Assembly: GCA_946405575.1 (NCBI GenBank)
Contig: CAMJHP010000022.1
Location: forward strand, 1-42,282
Length of the DNA stretch: 42,282 nt
Reading direction: 5' to 3'
From: an uncultured Bacteroidales bacterium
GTDB lineage: Bacteria; Bacteroidota; Bacteroidia; Bacteroidales; F082
Positions within the stretch are counted from its first letter, which is position 1, and every line of letters begins with the position of its first letter. The notes beneath the pieces were generated by a model. It did not search any database, was not told where the DNA came from, and was given only the letters and a program-made list of their open reading frames with translations. The position numbers and the translations under genes were made by a program. This document shows, piece by piece, positions 17,416-25,163 of the stretch.

Positions 17416-19374
17416 ATGAAGAAAAATTTGACAATTTCGAAGCTCATGATGCTTATCGTCATGGCTATCCTTCCCTTCAGCATGTATGCTCAAGAAGGCA
17501 AGAAAAAAGGCAAACCTGTTGAAAGGTATTGGTACATTCAGGCTGACGGCGGTCTCTCCATCAACCATGGTGACCTTGCCAATTACAATGGTGGTGTTTG
17601 GGGCGATTTTGACCATTTCAAGAGTCAGGCTCTGAAGAATTGGGATGCTCATTTTGGCATTGGTTACCAATTCGGTAAGGTTGTCGGTATGAACCTTAAA
17701 GGTGGCTACGGACTCCTTTCTGGCCACAAGCATCAACAAGCCCTTGTTTTGAATGGCAACGAGAACCAGATTCTGTGGAACCTTGGTCTCGACAAGACCA
17801 ACTACATTGAAGGCAACCTGAACCTGACATTCAACTTGTTCAATATGTTCAAGTACAACCCGAGAAGAGTCATCAACTTTGTTCCTCATATCGGTATTGG
17901 TGGCATCTACTATCAAGCTGGTGACGTCAACCAACTTGATGAGAACGATGATGTCGCTTCCACACTTGCTTCCGCCAAGACTAGCCGTGAACTCACTTAC
18001 ACTGTTCCCGCTGGTATGGAAATCACCTTCAACATCGCTCCCAAATTCGACCTCTTCCTGGATTACACCTATGTTTTCACAGGCAGCGATAAGCTTGACC
18101 AAGTAGCCAAGATCGCTTCCGACGAAGCCAAGCATGTCATCAATGATATGGATATGTACAGCCAAGCTAACCTCGGCCTGCGCGTGAAGTTCAACAATCC
18201 TTGCGACATCGAAAAGATGGCCCGCGAGTCGAAGAAGATCACCTATCGCGTGAATCCCGATCCGCTGGTTGAAGGCGAAGACGGCAATGTTTGCTTTGAC
18301 GTTATCGTCACCATCCCTGCCGAATATTTCGAAAAGCAAGCTGTTATGAACCTGAAGCCCTACCTTGCCTACAATGGTGGCCAAATCGACATCGACCCCA
18401 TCACCTTCGTGGGCGAAAAGGTTAAAGGCGAAGGCGACTTCCGCGTGAATTACAATGAAGGCGGCGAATTCACCAAGCACTACTGCATGCCTTATCAAGA
18501 GGAAATGGCCAACAGTGAGCTTATGGCTGACCCGATGTTCTACGTCTATGACGGCACCATCTATCCTTCTCAAGATGAAATCGTAAAGAACGCTTACTTC
18601 ACACAAGGCGCTACCGAAAAACTAGCTGACGGCGTCATCACTCCTAACTGCAAACCTGCTTCCAATGTCAAAGCAGAAGTCAAAGACAATACCGTCGACG
18701 TAAGCTGGACTGGAGAAGCTGATTCATACGATGTCGTTCTTATGAAGGGCAATGAGGTCATCAAGAATGTCAACGTGAAAGGCACAAGCCAAAGCTTCGA
18801 CGGTCTTGAACTTGGCACCAGCTACACAATTCAAGTCGTTGCCAAGTGCACCGATAAAGATGCTGTTGCTGCTACCAAAGCCTTCAACACTCCTGCACCT
18901 GTCGTTGAACCCGACTTCATTTACTATTTCGACTACAACAAGAGCAACATTCTTGGCGCAGGCAAGAATGTCCGCGAACGCAACAAGATTGCCAGAAAAC
19001 AGGTAAAAGAAATGGTTACTGGCGATGTCAAGGGTCTGAGAATTGAAGGCTGGGCTTCACCTGAAGGTGAACTTGGACTCAACAACAATTTGTCTGACGA
19101 CCGTGCCAATGCTGCTATTGCCGACATCAAGTCTCAACTCAAGAAAAATGCTGGCAAGTATGAATACAATGGCAAGGGCAATGGTCCTGACTGGAATAAG
19201 TTCATGTCGCTGGTTGAGAATTCTAACCTTAAGGACAAAGATGCCATCCTCAACAACATCCGTAACTCAAGCAACAAAGAGAGAACCATCAAGGAGATGA
19301 TCGCTATCTATCCTCAACTTGAAAAGGAAATCCTCCCGTTAATCCGTCGTGCTGAAGTTTATATTATCAAGTAA
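17416..19374 (+). CDS. OmpA-family outer-membrane protein with Fn3 domain
   Basis: 652 aa. A signal peptide (MKKNLTISKLMMLIVMAILP) ends after FSMYAQ. Residues ~35-270 are an N-terminal beta-barrel-like domain (YWYIQADGGLSINHGDL, FGIGYQFGKVVGMNLKGGYG, LGLRVKFN). A beta-rich middle part and a fibronectin-III domain follow (SNVKAEVKDNTVDVSWTG, TSYTIQVVAKC). The C-terminal OmpA-like peptidoglycan-binding domain reads FIYYFDYNKSNILG, LRIEGWASPEGE, NNNLSDDRANAAIADI. It links the outer membrane to peptidoglycan. The codon use is highly biased and the promoter strong, as expected for a major envelope protein. It is monocistronic, ending in a bidirectional terminator. Confidence 0.88.
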   Translation: MKKNLTISKLMMLIVMAILPFSMYAQEGKKKGKPVERYWYIQADGGLSINHGDLANYNGGVWGDFDHFKSQALKNWDAHFGIGYQFGKVVGMNLKGGYGLLSGHKHQQALVLNGNENQILWNLGLDKTNYIEGNLNLTFNLFNMFKYNPRRVINFVPHIGIGGIYYQAGDVNQLDENDDVASTLASAKTSRELTYTVPAGMEITFNIAPKFDLFLDYTYVFTGSDKLDQVAKIASDEAKHVINDMDMYSQANLGLRVKFNNPCDIEKMARESKKITYRVNPDPLVEGEDGNVCFDVIVTIPAEYFEKQAVMNLKPYLAYNGGQIDIDPITFVGEKVKGEGDFRVNYNEGGEFTKHYCMPYQEEMANSELMADPMFYVYDGTIYPSQDEIVKNAYFTQGATEKLADGVITPNCKPASNVKAEVKDNTVDVSWTGEADSYDVVLMKGNEVIKNVNVKGTSQSFDGLELGTSYTIQVVAKCTDKDAVAATKAFNTPAPVVEPDFIYYFDYNKSNILGAGKNVRERNKIARKQVKEMVTGDVKGLRIEGWASPEGELGLNNNLSDDRANAAIADIKSQLKKNAGKYEYNGKGNGPDWNKFMSLVENSNLKDKDAILNNIRNSSNKERTIKEMIAIYPQLEKEILPLIRRAEVYIIK

Positions 19375-19390
19375 ATTTCAACAAGTCACT

Positions 19391-19420
19391 AAAAAAAGCC
19401 GCTTTCGAGCGGCTTTTTTT
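19391..19420. terminator. Bidirectional rho-independent terminator
   Basis: AAAAAAAGCCGC-TTTCGA-GCGGCTTTTTTT is nearly perfectly symmetrical, with A- and T-runs on both sides. It lies between the convergent ompA-like and deoxynucleoside kinase genes and serves both. Confidence 0.92.
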
Positions 19421-19429
19421 ATTCTCAAA

Positions 19430-20071
19430 TTACAGCGACACCCGATGCAATCCAATATCATAAGGCCTGTTGATGGCATCAATGATACGCTGGTAGTCTT
19501 TTTCGTTGGCCACAAAATCAAGACGGTTGGTATCAAGCAACAAGATACGCATACTGCCCTGTTGCTGATGCAGGAAATCGAAATAGCCCCGCTGAATGTT
19601 CTCCAAGTAAGCGTCACTAATTTCTTGCTCGTAACTACGGCCGCGCTTACGAATATTGCGCTGCAAACGCGACACATCGGAATAAAGATACACCAGCAAC
19701 TCAGGCTTGGGCATATCCGAGAAAATGATATTGAAAAAACGGGAAAACAACTGGTATTCGTCCTCTTGCAGATTATTACGCGAGAAAATCAACGACTTGG
19801 CGACATAATAATCAGAGATGATAAAATCATGGAATAGGTCAAGAGCTCCCAACTTATCCTTCAACTGTTGAAAACGCAAAGCCAAAAAGGTCATTTCCAA
19901 CTGGAAGGAATACTTCTCGGGCTCCTTGTAGAACTTAGGAAGAAACGGGTTTTTGTCGCCCTCAAATTCCTCAAGGACTAATTTTCCGTTAAAATCGTGG
20001 GCAATGCGCGAAGCTAAGGTCGTCTTGCCTGCCCCAATTGTTCCTTCTATTGCTATATAATTGTAATACAT
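19430..20071 (-). CDS. Deoxynucleoside kinase (dNK/dGK-dAK family)
   Basis: 213 aa. The P-loop GTIGAGKTT is at residues 10-18. The family's substrate-site Glu follows in VLEEFEGDKNPFLPKFY, with a DYY-type motif in HDFIISDYYVAKSLIFSRN and a lid RLQRNIRKRGRSYEQ. It phosphorylates deoxynucleosides in the salvage pathway to dNTPs; deoxyadenosine/deoxyguanosine preference is likely by family but not certain. Its ATG overlaps the folK stop codon by one base (TAATG), so the two genes are translationally coupled. Confidence 0.9.
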   Translation of the reverse strand: MYYNYIAIEGTIGAGKTTLASRIAHDFNGKLVLEEFEGDKNPFLPKFYKEPEKYSFQLEMTFLALRFQQLKDKLGALDLFHDFIISDYYVAKSLIFSRNNLQEDEYQLFSRFFNIIFSDMPKPELLVYLYSDVSRLQRNIRKRGRSYEQEISDAYLENIQRGYFDFLHQQQGSMRILLLDTNRLDFVANEKDYQRIIDAINRPYDIGLHRVSL

Positions 20072-20610
20072 TATTTTACTTTGTTTTCGTCTAACACTAT
20101 CTCTTTGACTATGCAGTCATCTGGACATTGCTCAAGCAACTCTTTTTGCGTCATTTTAAAAATGGGATGCTTGAAATCAGGGGCTACTTCACAAAGCGGC
20201 ACCAAAGCGAACCGACGCAGATGCAAACGTGGATGGGGGACAGTCAGTTCCTCTGTTTGTATGACACGACTGCCATAGTACAAAAGATCCAAATCGGCAG
20301 AACGGGAACTGTATCCCTGAATTTCAGGATGCCTTACCCGGCCCAGCTCTCTTTCAATATCTAGCAACTGTTGCAACAAATCCATCGGAGACAATTCCGT
20401 TTCCACAACAACGACTTGATTCAGGAACCACTCCTCTGCCTCGAAGCCCCATGGCTCCGACTCATAGGCAGACGAAACCTTTACGACTTGTCCACACCTA
20501 TTATTAATTAATTGGCAAGCTTGGGCAAAAATAGCTTCTTTGTTGCCCATATTTGAGCCAAAGAGTACATAACACTTTTCCACATTTTGCCTATGCCAAG
20601 TCTCCATCAT
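20071..20610 (-). CDS. folK: 6-hydroxymethyl-7,8-dihydropterin pyrophosphokinase (FolK)
   Basis: 179 aa from ATG 20610; the adjacent ATG 20607 is also possible. An upstream ATG at 20625 lies inside the -7 box at 20623-20630. HPPK signatures: CYVLFGSNMGNKEAIFAQAC at the start, SSAYESEPWGF and FLNQVVVVETELSP in the middle, and SSRSADLDLLYYG with PHPRLHLRRFALVPLCE, which carry the Mg/ATP ligands. It transfers pyrophosphate from ATP to the pterin, in folate biosynthesis. Co-transcribed with the downstream deoxynucleoside kinase, a common pairing in this phylum. Confidence 0.95.
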   Translation of the reverse strand: MMETWHRQNVEKCYVLFGSNMGNKEAIFAQACQLINNRCGQVVKVSSAYESEPWGFEAEEWFLNQVVVVETELSPMDLLQQLLDIERELGRVRHPEIQGYSSRSADLDLLYYGSRVIQTEELTVPHPRLHLRRFALVPLCEVAPDFKHPIFKMTQKELLEQCPDDCIVKEIVLDENKVK

Positions 20611-20622
20611 TGAGATTTTCGG

Positions 20623-20651
20623 CAAAGGTAAGTTTTTTTTATGTACTTTTG
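20623..20651. promoter_or_regulatory. Back-to-back promoters of folK and sppA
   Basis: The minus-strand -7 box TACCTTTG (20630-20623) and the plus-strand -7 box TACTTTTG (20644-20651) are only 13 bp apart, so each -33 region lies inside the other gene's leader and the two promoters probably compete. They set the starts of folK (20610) and sppA (20680). Confidence 0.6.
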
Positions 20652-20679
20652 CGGTCTAAACAAACAAAAACATATCATC

Positions 20680-22467
20680 ATGAAATTCGGTAAAGTTGTT
20701 CTTGCCGCCTTTTTAGGCACATTGATTGCATTGGTAATCAACTTCTTCATTAAGGTTGGCGTGGTTTCTTCCATGATTTCCAACATGTCAAAAAACACGG
20801 AGACTTCCACTACTGTGAAGCCCAATTCCGTGCTTTACATGAAACTTAACTACGACATTCCAGACCGTACGGTTGACAATCCTTTCGGTGCCATTGATTT
20901 CCAGTCGATGGAATCAATCGATGCCACGGGTATGAACGACATCCTGCGCAACATCGAACACGCCAAGACCGACCCGAACATCAAGGGTATCTATATGGAA
21001 TTGAGTAGTATCCCAACTTCCACGGCTACCTTGCAGGAAATCCGCGACAAACTTATCGAGTTCAAGGAATCGGGAAAATTCATTGTCACTTATGGTGAAA
21101 GCTATTCGCAAAGCGCTTATTATATAGCCTCCATTGCAGACAAGATTCTCCTGAATCCGGAAGGTGCCCTCGACTTGCACGGTATGGCCACACAAATCAC
21201 GTTTTACAAACACCTGTTTGACAAGCTCGATGTTGAGATGCAGATTGTCCGCGGCCCCAACAACCGCTTCAAGAGTGCCGTGGAGCCTTATTTCTTGGAC
21301 AAGATGAGCGAAGCCAACCGCGAGCAGATGGACAAGCTATTGGGCACAGTCTGGGGACAAATCCTTCAAGGCATCAGTCAAAGCCGCAACATCAGTGTTG
21401 AGCAACTCAATATGATTGCCGACAATTTAGAGACCTCTTTCGATGCAAACAAAGCCCTCGAATATGGCCTGGTCGACAACCTGTACTACAAAGATCAAGT
21501 GTTGGACGAACTGAAAGGCCTGACGGGCAGCAACAAGAGCATCAACGCCATTGGCAATGCCAATTATGCCAAATCCTATAAAGACAAGAACGTGAGTAAG
21601 AACGAGGTTGCCATCATCTATGCCTCAGGACAAATCCTTGACGGCAAGGGAGATGAAACCACGGCAATATACTCCGAAAATCTCTCCAAGACCATCCGTA
21701 AGGCCCGCGAAGACGAGAACGTGAAAGCCGTTGTGCTGCGTGTCAATTCGCCTGGCGGCAGTGCCGTGGCATCGGCTATCATTGGTCGCGAGCTCGACCT
21801 CACCAAGGAAGTAAAGCCCGTCATCGTCTCTATGGGCAACTACGCTGCTTCGGGCGGTTACTGGATTTCAGCCAAGGGTGACTACATCTTCGCCGACCCC
21901 ACCACCCTCACGGGTTCCATCGGTGTGTTCGGTACCTTCCCGAACGCTAAGGGCTTCTTGAACGACAAAGTCGGCCTGACTTTCGATGTGGCCAAGACCA
22001 ACGAAAACGCCGAGTTCCCCAACTTCACCGAGCCGCTCACCGAGTTCCAATACAGCAAATTACAAGAAAGTGTGGGTAACACCTATGACCACTTCACCAA
22101 ACGTGTGGCCGAAGGTCGTGGCTTGACCCAAAGCTATGTCGACAGCATCGGTCAAGGTCGTGTGTGGGCTGGTGCCGATGCCATTGGTTTGGGTCTTGTC
22201 GACCAATTGGGCGATATGGAAGACGCCATCGCCTACGCGGCCCAAAAAGCCAACCTCGGCAATGACTACAAGGTGACCGAATGGCCCAAGCAGAAGGATT
22301 TCTTCACCCGCATCATGGAGTCGATGAACGGCAATGGTTCCGACCAACTTGATGCCGCTATGAAGCAGAAACTTGGTGCCTATTACGACTACTTCAAAGG
22401 CTTGGACAACCTGCAAAACAACACAGGCATTCAAGCACGGTTGCCGTTTGATATGATTATTGAATAA
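20680..22467 (+). CDS. sppA: Signal peptide peptidase SppA, 67-kDa type (S49)
   Basis: 595 aa from ATG 20680; a frame start at 20641 lies before the -7 box. The N-terminal membrane anchor is MKFGKVVLAAFLGTLIALVI. Two S49 halves are present. By family comparison the catalytic Lys is Lys198 in NRFKSAVEPYF and the Ser is Ser391 in GNYAASGGYWIS. The motif VLRVNSPGGSAVASA precedes the Ser region, and GRVWAGADAIGLGLVD is the C-terminal signature. It cleaves remnant signal peptides in the inner membrane, with its active site in the periplasm. It ends in a strong terminator immediately before the accessory island. Confidence 0.95.
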   Translation: MKFGKVVLAAFLGTLIALVINFFIKVGVVSSMISNMSKNTETSTTVKPNSVLYMKLNYDIPDRTVDNPFGAIDFQSMESIDATGMNDILRNIEHAKTDPNIKGIYMELSSIPTSTATLQEIRDKLIEFKESGKFIVTYGESYSQSAYYIASIADKILLNPEGALDLHGMATQITFYKHLFDKLDVEMQIVRGPNNRFKSAVEPYFLDKMSEANREQMDKLLGTVWGQILQGISQSRNISVEQLNMIADNLETSFDANKALEYGLVDNLYYKDQVLDELKGLTGSNKSINAIGNANYAKSYKDKNVSKNEVAIIYASGQILDGKGDETTAIYSENLSKTIRKAREDENVKAVVLRVNSPGGSAVASAIIGRELDLTKEVKPVIVSMGNYAASGGYWISAKGDYIFADPTTLTGSIGVFGTFPNAKGFLNDKVGLTFDVAKTNENAEFPNFTEPLTEFQYSKLQESVGNTYDHFTKRVAEGRGLTQSYVDSIGQGRVWAGADAIGLGLVDQLGDMEDAIAYAAQKANLGNDYKVTEWPKQKDFFTRIMESMNGNGSDQLDAAMKQKLGAYYDYFKGLDNLQNNTGIQARLPFDMIIE

Positions 22468-22486
22468 TCGTTGATATTTCGACTAT

Positions 22487-22523
22487 AAAAATGCGGAGCG
22501 ACATCGTGTTGTTCCGCATTTTT
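22487..22523 (+). terminator. Rho-independent terminator after sppA
   Basis: A perfect 11-bp stem AAAAATGCGGA / TCCGCATTTTT with a 15-nt loop lies 19 bp after the sppA stop. It marks the left border of the accessory island. Confidence 0.9.
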
Positions 22524-22538
22524 ATTGGTGTTTTCGTG

Positions 22539-22586
22539 GTTCACAACTTTGTGGACCACAAAAATGTGGACCACAAGATTGTGAAC
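22539..22586. repeat. Left 48-bp palindromic array of ATPase module 1
   Basis: The structure is a half-site GTTCACAA, two full palindromes TGTGGACCACA (22550-22560 and 22565-22575) at 15-bp spacing, and a closing half-site TTGTGAAC. The whole is an imperfect palindrome. The closing half-site covers the TTG at 22579-22581 that is the -33 element of the ATPase promoter, so anything bound here would affect ATPase transcription. A matching array lies downstream at 23802-23849. Confidence 0.9.
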
Positions 22587-22609
22587 TATCGAAAAAAGAT
22601 GTATCTTTG
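22579..22609 (+). promoter_or_regulatory. Promoter of ATPase module 1
   Basis: TTG 22579-22581 and TATCTTTG 22602-22609 are spaced as in Bacteroidota promoters. An in-frame ATG at 22607 lies in the -7 box, so the start is 22634. The -33 element is embedded in the palindromic array. Confidence 0.65.
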
Positions 22610-22633
22610 CAGCGGAATAAAGGATTCGTCATT

Positions 22634-23761
22634 ATGAAAAAATCATTCATCTATGGTGTAGCTGTTGAAGGCAACAACTTCACAGACCGTGAAAAAGAGA
22701 CCCGACGCCTCAAGCAAGACTTTGAAAACGGGCAGAACATGATACTCATTTCTCCGCGAAGAATGGGCAAGACCTCGCTCGTAAGGAAAGTGCAGACCCT
22801 TGTCGACACGAAATCCATTGTGACGGTTTACATGGACATCTACGATTGCCGCAACGAATACGAGTTCTACAACAAATTTGCCGCCTCGCTCATGAAGCAA
22901 ACCGCAGGCAAGGCAGAAGCCGTCATAAAAAACATCAAGGAATTTTTAGTTCGTTTGTCACCCACCCTCTCCTTCGGTCCCGACCCCAACAACGAGCTTT
23001 CCGTATCCCTTGGCATCACGCCCAAAGACTACTCGCCGGAAGAAATCCTGCAACTGCCTGAACGCATGGCCGCCAAAATGGGCAAACACATTGTCGTGTG
23101 CATTGACGAATTCCAACAAATTGGCGAGTTTCCGGACTCGCTGAAGGTCCAAAAGAAAATGCGCGGCATCTGGCAGTTGCAAAACAACGCTTCGTATTGC
23201 CTGTTTGGGAGCAAGAAGCATCTGCTCACCAACCTCTTCCAAAGCAAGAGGATGCCTTTTTACCAATTTGGCGACATCATGTTTCTCCAGCCCATCCCCA
23301 CAGAAGACTGGATTCCTTTCATCCGCCAGAAGTTTGAGGAAAAGAAAATGAGCATTTCCGATGCCCTCATTGAAAAGATCTGCTCGACGGTGCAAAACCA
23401 ATCCTCATACGTGCAGCAACTGGCATGGAACGTCATGCTCAACACCACAAAAAAGGCGGACGAGGCCACTTTGGAAACGGCCATTGAAGATCTGCTCAAC
23501 CAAAACTCACTGCTGTTTTTGCAGCAAATCGAGAACCTGACTGCCTACCAGATGAACTTCCTAAAGGCCGTGGCCAAAGGCGTTCACACGGACTTCACCT
23601 CTAAAGAAGTACTATCCACCTATGATTTAGGCTCAAAATCCAATGTCTCAAGAATCAAGACCGTGTTGACGCAAAAGGAACTGATCGAAAAAACACCCAA
23701 CGGAATCGTGCTCACTGACCCCGTTTTTGAGCTTTGGTTTACCAAAGAATGGTGCGAATAA
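22634..23761 (+). CDS. AAA+/archaeal-type ATPase with C-terminal winged helix (module 1)
   Basis: 375 aa. Walker A SPRRMGKTS is at residues 40-48, preceded by an N-terminal strand and a DREKE helix characteristic of the archaeal ATPase family (PF01637-like). Walker B is VVCIDEFQQIG with Asp158-Glu159. A sensor/arginine-rich part follows (GIWQLQNNASYCLFGSKKH). The C-terminal ~75 residues are a winged helix (FTSKEVLSTYDLGSKSNVSR, LTQKELIEKTPNGIVLTDP, FELWF). There is no C-terminal nuclease domain, unlike the second ATPase in the island. The family is widespread in archaea and Bacteroidota, often in many copies; its function is not established. It is bracketed on both sides by 48-bp palindromic arrays, and its winged helix is a natural candidate to bind them. 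Confidence 0.85.
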   Translation: MKKSFIYGVAVEGNNFTDREKETRRLKQDFENGQNMILISPRRMGKTSLVRKVQTLVDTKSIVTVYMDIYDCRNEYEFYNKFAASLMKQTAGKAEAVIKNIKEFLVRLSPTLSFGPDPNNELSVSLGITPKDYSPEEILQLPERMAAKMGKHIVVCIDEFQQIGEFPDSLKVQKKMRGIWQLQNNASYCLFGSKKHLLTNLFQSKRMPFYQFGDIMFLQPIPTEDWIPFIRQKFEEKKMSISDALIEKICSTVQNQSSYVQQLAWNVMLNTTKKADEATLETAIEDLLNQNSLLFLQQIENLTAYQMNFLKAVAKGVHTDFTSKEVLSTYDLGSKSNVSRIKTVLTQKELIEKTPNGIVLTDPVFELWFTKEWCE

Positions 23762-23801
23762 TCTATTGATTTTCAAAATAATTACAAACAATATACTAAA
23801 A

Positions 23802-23849
23802 GTTCACAACTTTGTGGACCACAAGATTGTGGACCACAACTTTGTGAAC
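23802..23849. repeat. Right 48-bp palindromic array of ATPase module 1
   Basis: GTTCACAA-CT-TTGTGGACCACAA-GA-TTGTGGACCACAA-CT-TTGTGAAC: two full 13-bp palindromes at 15-bp period between two half-sites. It has the same length as the left array and differs from it at four positions, all in the spacers, in the same orientation. It lies 40 bp after the ATPase stop and 10 bp before the end of a convergent gene, where no promoter is expected. Confidence 0.9.
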
Positions 23850-23859
23850 CGATTTTTGG

Positions 23860-24048
23860 CTATTTCACCACCGGCCTCCAGCCTACCCAAAAGACGACCC
23901 TCTTGCCGCAGCTGGGGCAACGCTTTACGACAAACAGCCGCGTTTTGGCTGGTGCAGGGTCTGTCATCGTGCCCTCTGGCAGTGTGAACAGCTTGATTTC
24001 GGTTTGGCAGCGGGGGCAAGAGCGAATAAGTGTCGAATTATCATTCAT
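23860..24048 (-). CDS. Small zinc-ribbon protein (copy 2)
   Basis: 62 aa with two CxxC knuckles: CPRC near residue 11 and CPSC near residue 44. It is a paralogue of the 65-aa protein at 24554-24751; both share the pattern CP-C-TE-K, GTM-DPAP-K, VV--CP-CGK-V-FW-G and VV. The alternative long frame on this strand (23804-24019) is a shadow. Its start overlaps the LHH nuclease stop by 4 bp (ATGA). Zinc ribbons of this size often bind protein or nucleic acid; a role as partner or inhibitor of the nuclease is inference from order only. Confidence 0.7.
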   Translation of the reverse strand: MNDNSTLIRSCPRCQTEIKLFTLPEGTMTDPAPAKTRLFVVKRCPSCGKRVVFWVGWRPVVK

Positions 24049-24557
24049 TTACCATAAATTTTTCTCAATTCGAATGGTGTAAAAGCCCTAAAACGAGCCT
24101 TCCAATAGTCTGATTTCTCACGGTCGAACATTTGGCGGTCGATTTCCGACTCTTTTCCGGCTTGGTGTAGAATGGTGTTGTTGCCGTCGCCCATGTGTTC
24201 AGCCCAAGTCAGTTCCGCAAAGGGTGAGTCTTGGCGTTGGCCAATGTGATGCAGTTCGTAAGGGTCGCCATTCATATCGCGGGGCGGAAAGCCTTCGCCT
24301 ATCAAGTCGGCGTTGTTGTAGTCCTTCCAACTGTCGTAATCGGCAAGCTTATTTTTCAGCCAAGTGTTGCGCCTGATGCTGTAATCGCTCCAATTGATGT
24401 CGGAACGGATTAACGCCCAGCGGTTGCCGATACGGGCAGCTTTCAGCCCTGCCCTCATGTAAATCTCGGCCTCATCCATTGACGCAATGTTATTGATGAT
24501 TTCGTCGAGCCAATGGGTGAGACGATTGAGTTGTTGTTTTTCTACGGCATTCATCAT
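24045..24557 (-). CDS. LHH-type HNH/endonuclease VII-fold nuclease
   Basis: 170 aa. The LHH signature lies at residues 98-131: GDPYELHHIGQRQDSPFAEL, then AEH (His121) and NNTILH (His131). This is the LHH branch of the HNH/endonuclease VII superfamily, best known as the toxin tip of polymorphic toxins. Here it is a free-standing cytoplasmic-type protein, without signal peptide, RHS, PAAR or other delivery domain. The N-terminal ~60 residues (EKQQLNRLTHWLDEIINNIA) form helices that may be a regulatory or dimer region. It overlaps both neighbouring zinc-ribbon genes by 4 bp, so all three are translationally coupled. A toxin/partner or defence role is plausible but unproven; a DNA-processing enzyme is the alternative. 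Confidence 0.75.
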   Translation of the reverse strand: MMNAVEKQQLNRLTHWLDEIINNIASMDEAEIYMRAGLKAARIGNRWALIRSDINWSDYSIRRNTWLKNKLADYDSWKDYNNADLIGEGFPPRDMNGDPYELHHIGQRQDSPFAELTWAEHMGDGNNTILHQAGKESEIDRQMFDREKSDYWKARFRAFTPFELRKIYGK

Positions 24558-24751
24558 CGGTTATTTACAACTTGCTTGAAGCCTGTCCAAAAGAGTACCT
24601 TTTTGCCACAGTTAGGGCAACATCTTACAACGATGCCCCGCACCTTGACAGGTGCGGGGTCGATCATTGTTCCATTAGGAAAGGTAAGAATCTTGACTTC
24701 TGTATGGCAGCAAGGACACTTCTTCGTAATCATGGGTCGATTCATATTCAA
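24554..24751 (-). CDS. Small zinc-ribbon protein (copy 1)
   Basis: 65 aa: MNMNRPMITKKCPCCHTEVK at the start with the CPCC knuckle, and CCPNCGKKVLFWTGF as the second. Nearly the same plan as the 62-aa copy at 23860-24048, so the two arose by duplication and flank the LHH nuclease gene. It overlaps the membrane-protein gene upstream and the nuclease gene downstream, each by 4 bp. Function unknown; the tight coupling argues for a complex with the nuclease. Confidence 0.72.
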   Translation of the reverse strand: MNMNRPMITKKCPCCHTEVKILTFPNGTMIDPAPVKVRGIVVRCCPNCGKKVLFWTGFKQVVNNR

Positions 24752-25113
24752 TCCTTTCTCTCAAGAGTCACGGAGCCATCCGAGTTAAATGTGATAGTAT
24801 AGTCTTTACATAGGCCTATTATGGCTATTGAACCACCAACAAGTATTGCGAGTTCTGCTGCTGAAATGGTAACGGTACCAATTGTAAGTCCCAAGCCTCC
24901 AATTAATAATGGGGTTGAAGCGCCCAATGTAAACGGCAAGGCAACAAGTCCTGCTGCAGCAAGTGCGAGTCCTCCTATTAGTGTTCTTTTTTTACGAGCT
25001 TTCCGTTTACGGATCATTTCTGCAATTTCGCCTTTTAATAACAGCTTGGTTTCACCTGCTTTAATGGCTTCCTCTAATTCTGAAGTTGAATAAACAGTTT
25101 TGAAGTTTTCCAT
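24748..25113 (-). CDS. Glycine-rich two-helix membrane protein
   Basis: 121 aa. Residues 1-34 are an acidic/amphipathic head with the repeated-looking motif STSELEEAIKAGETKLLLKG. A basic patch (RKRKARKKR, 35-43) follows. Two glycine/alanine-rich hydrophobic segments span about 44-66 and 68-100 (LIGGLALAAAGLVALPFTLG, LLIGGLGLTIGTVTISAAEL). The tail ends in a small beta unit, DYTITFNSDGSVTLERKD. This plan, head-basic-glycine zipper-beta tail, recurs in unnamed bacterial proteins; a role has not been assigned. It is the first gene of a four-gene operon in which every junction is a 4-bp ATGA overlap. A membrane pore or docking protein for the nuclease is possible but speculative. Confidence 0.65.
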   Translation of the reverse strand: MENFKTVYSTSELEEAIKAGETKLLLKGEIAEMIRKRKARKKRTLIGGLALAAAGLVALPFTLGASTPLLIGGLGLTIGTVTISAAELAILVGGSIAIIGLCKDYTITFNSDGSVTLERKD

Positions 25114-25163
25114 GATTTTTTGATTTTTTTTTCAGTTAATAAGATTCTTTGATTTTTGATAAT

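Noticed and set aside
17392..18606. 404-aa minus-strand open frame opposite the OmpA-family gene
   Set aside because: A shadow of a highly expressed gene; the composition is valine/histidine-rich nonsense and the plus-strand product is unmistakable.
22539..22586. Plasmid iterons or a replication origin
   Set aside because: No replication initiator is nearby; the same array occurs on the other side of the gene, and the surroundings are chromosomal.
22539..23849. Classic insertion sequence with terminal inverted repeats
   Set aside because: The arrays fit better as direct than as inverted copies, no transposase motif (DDE, HUH, serine or tyrosine recombinase) is in the gene, and no target duplication is visible.
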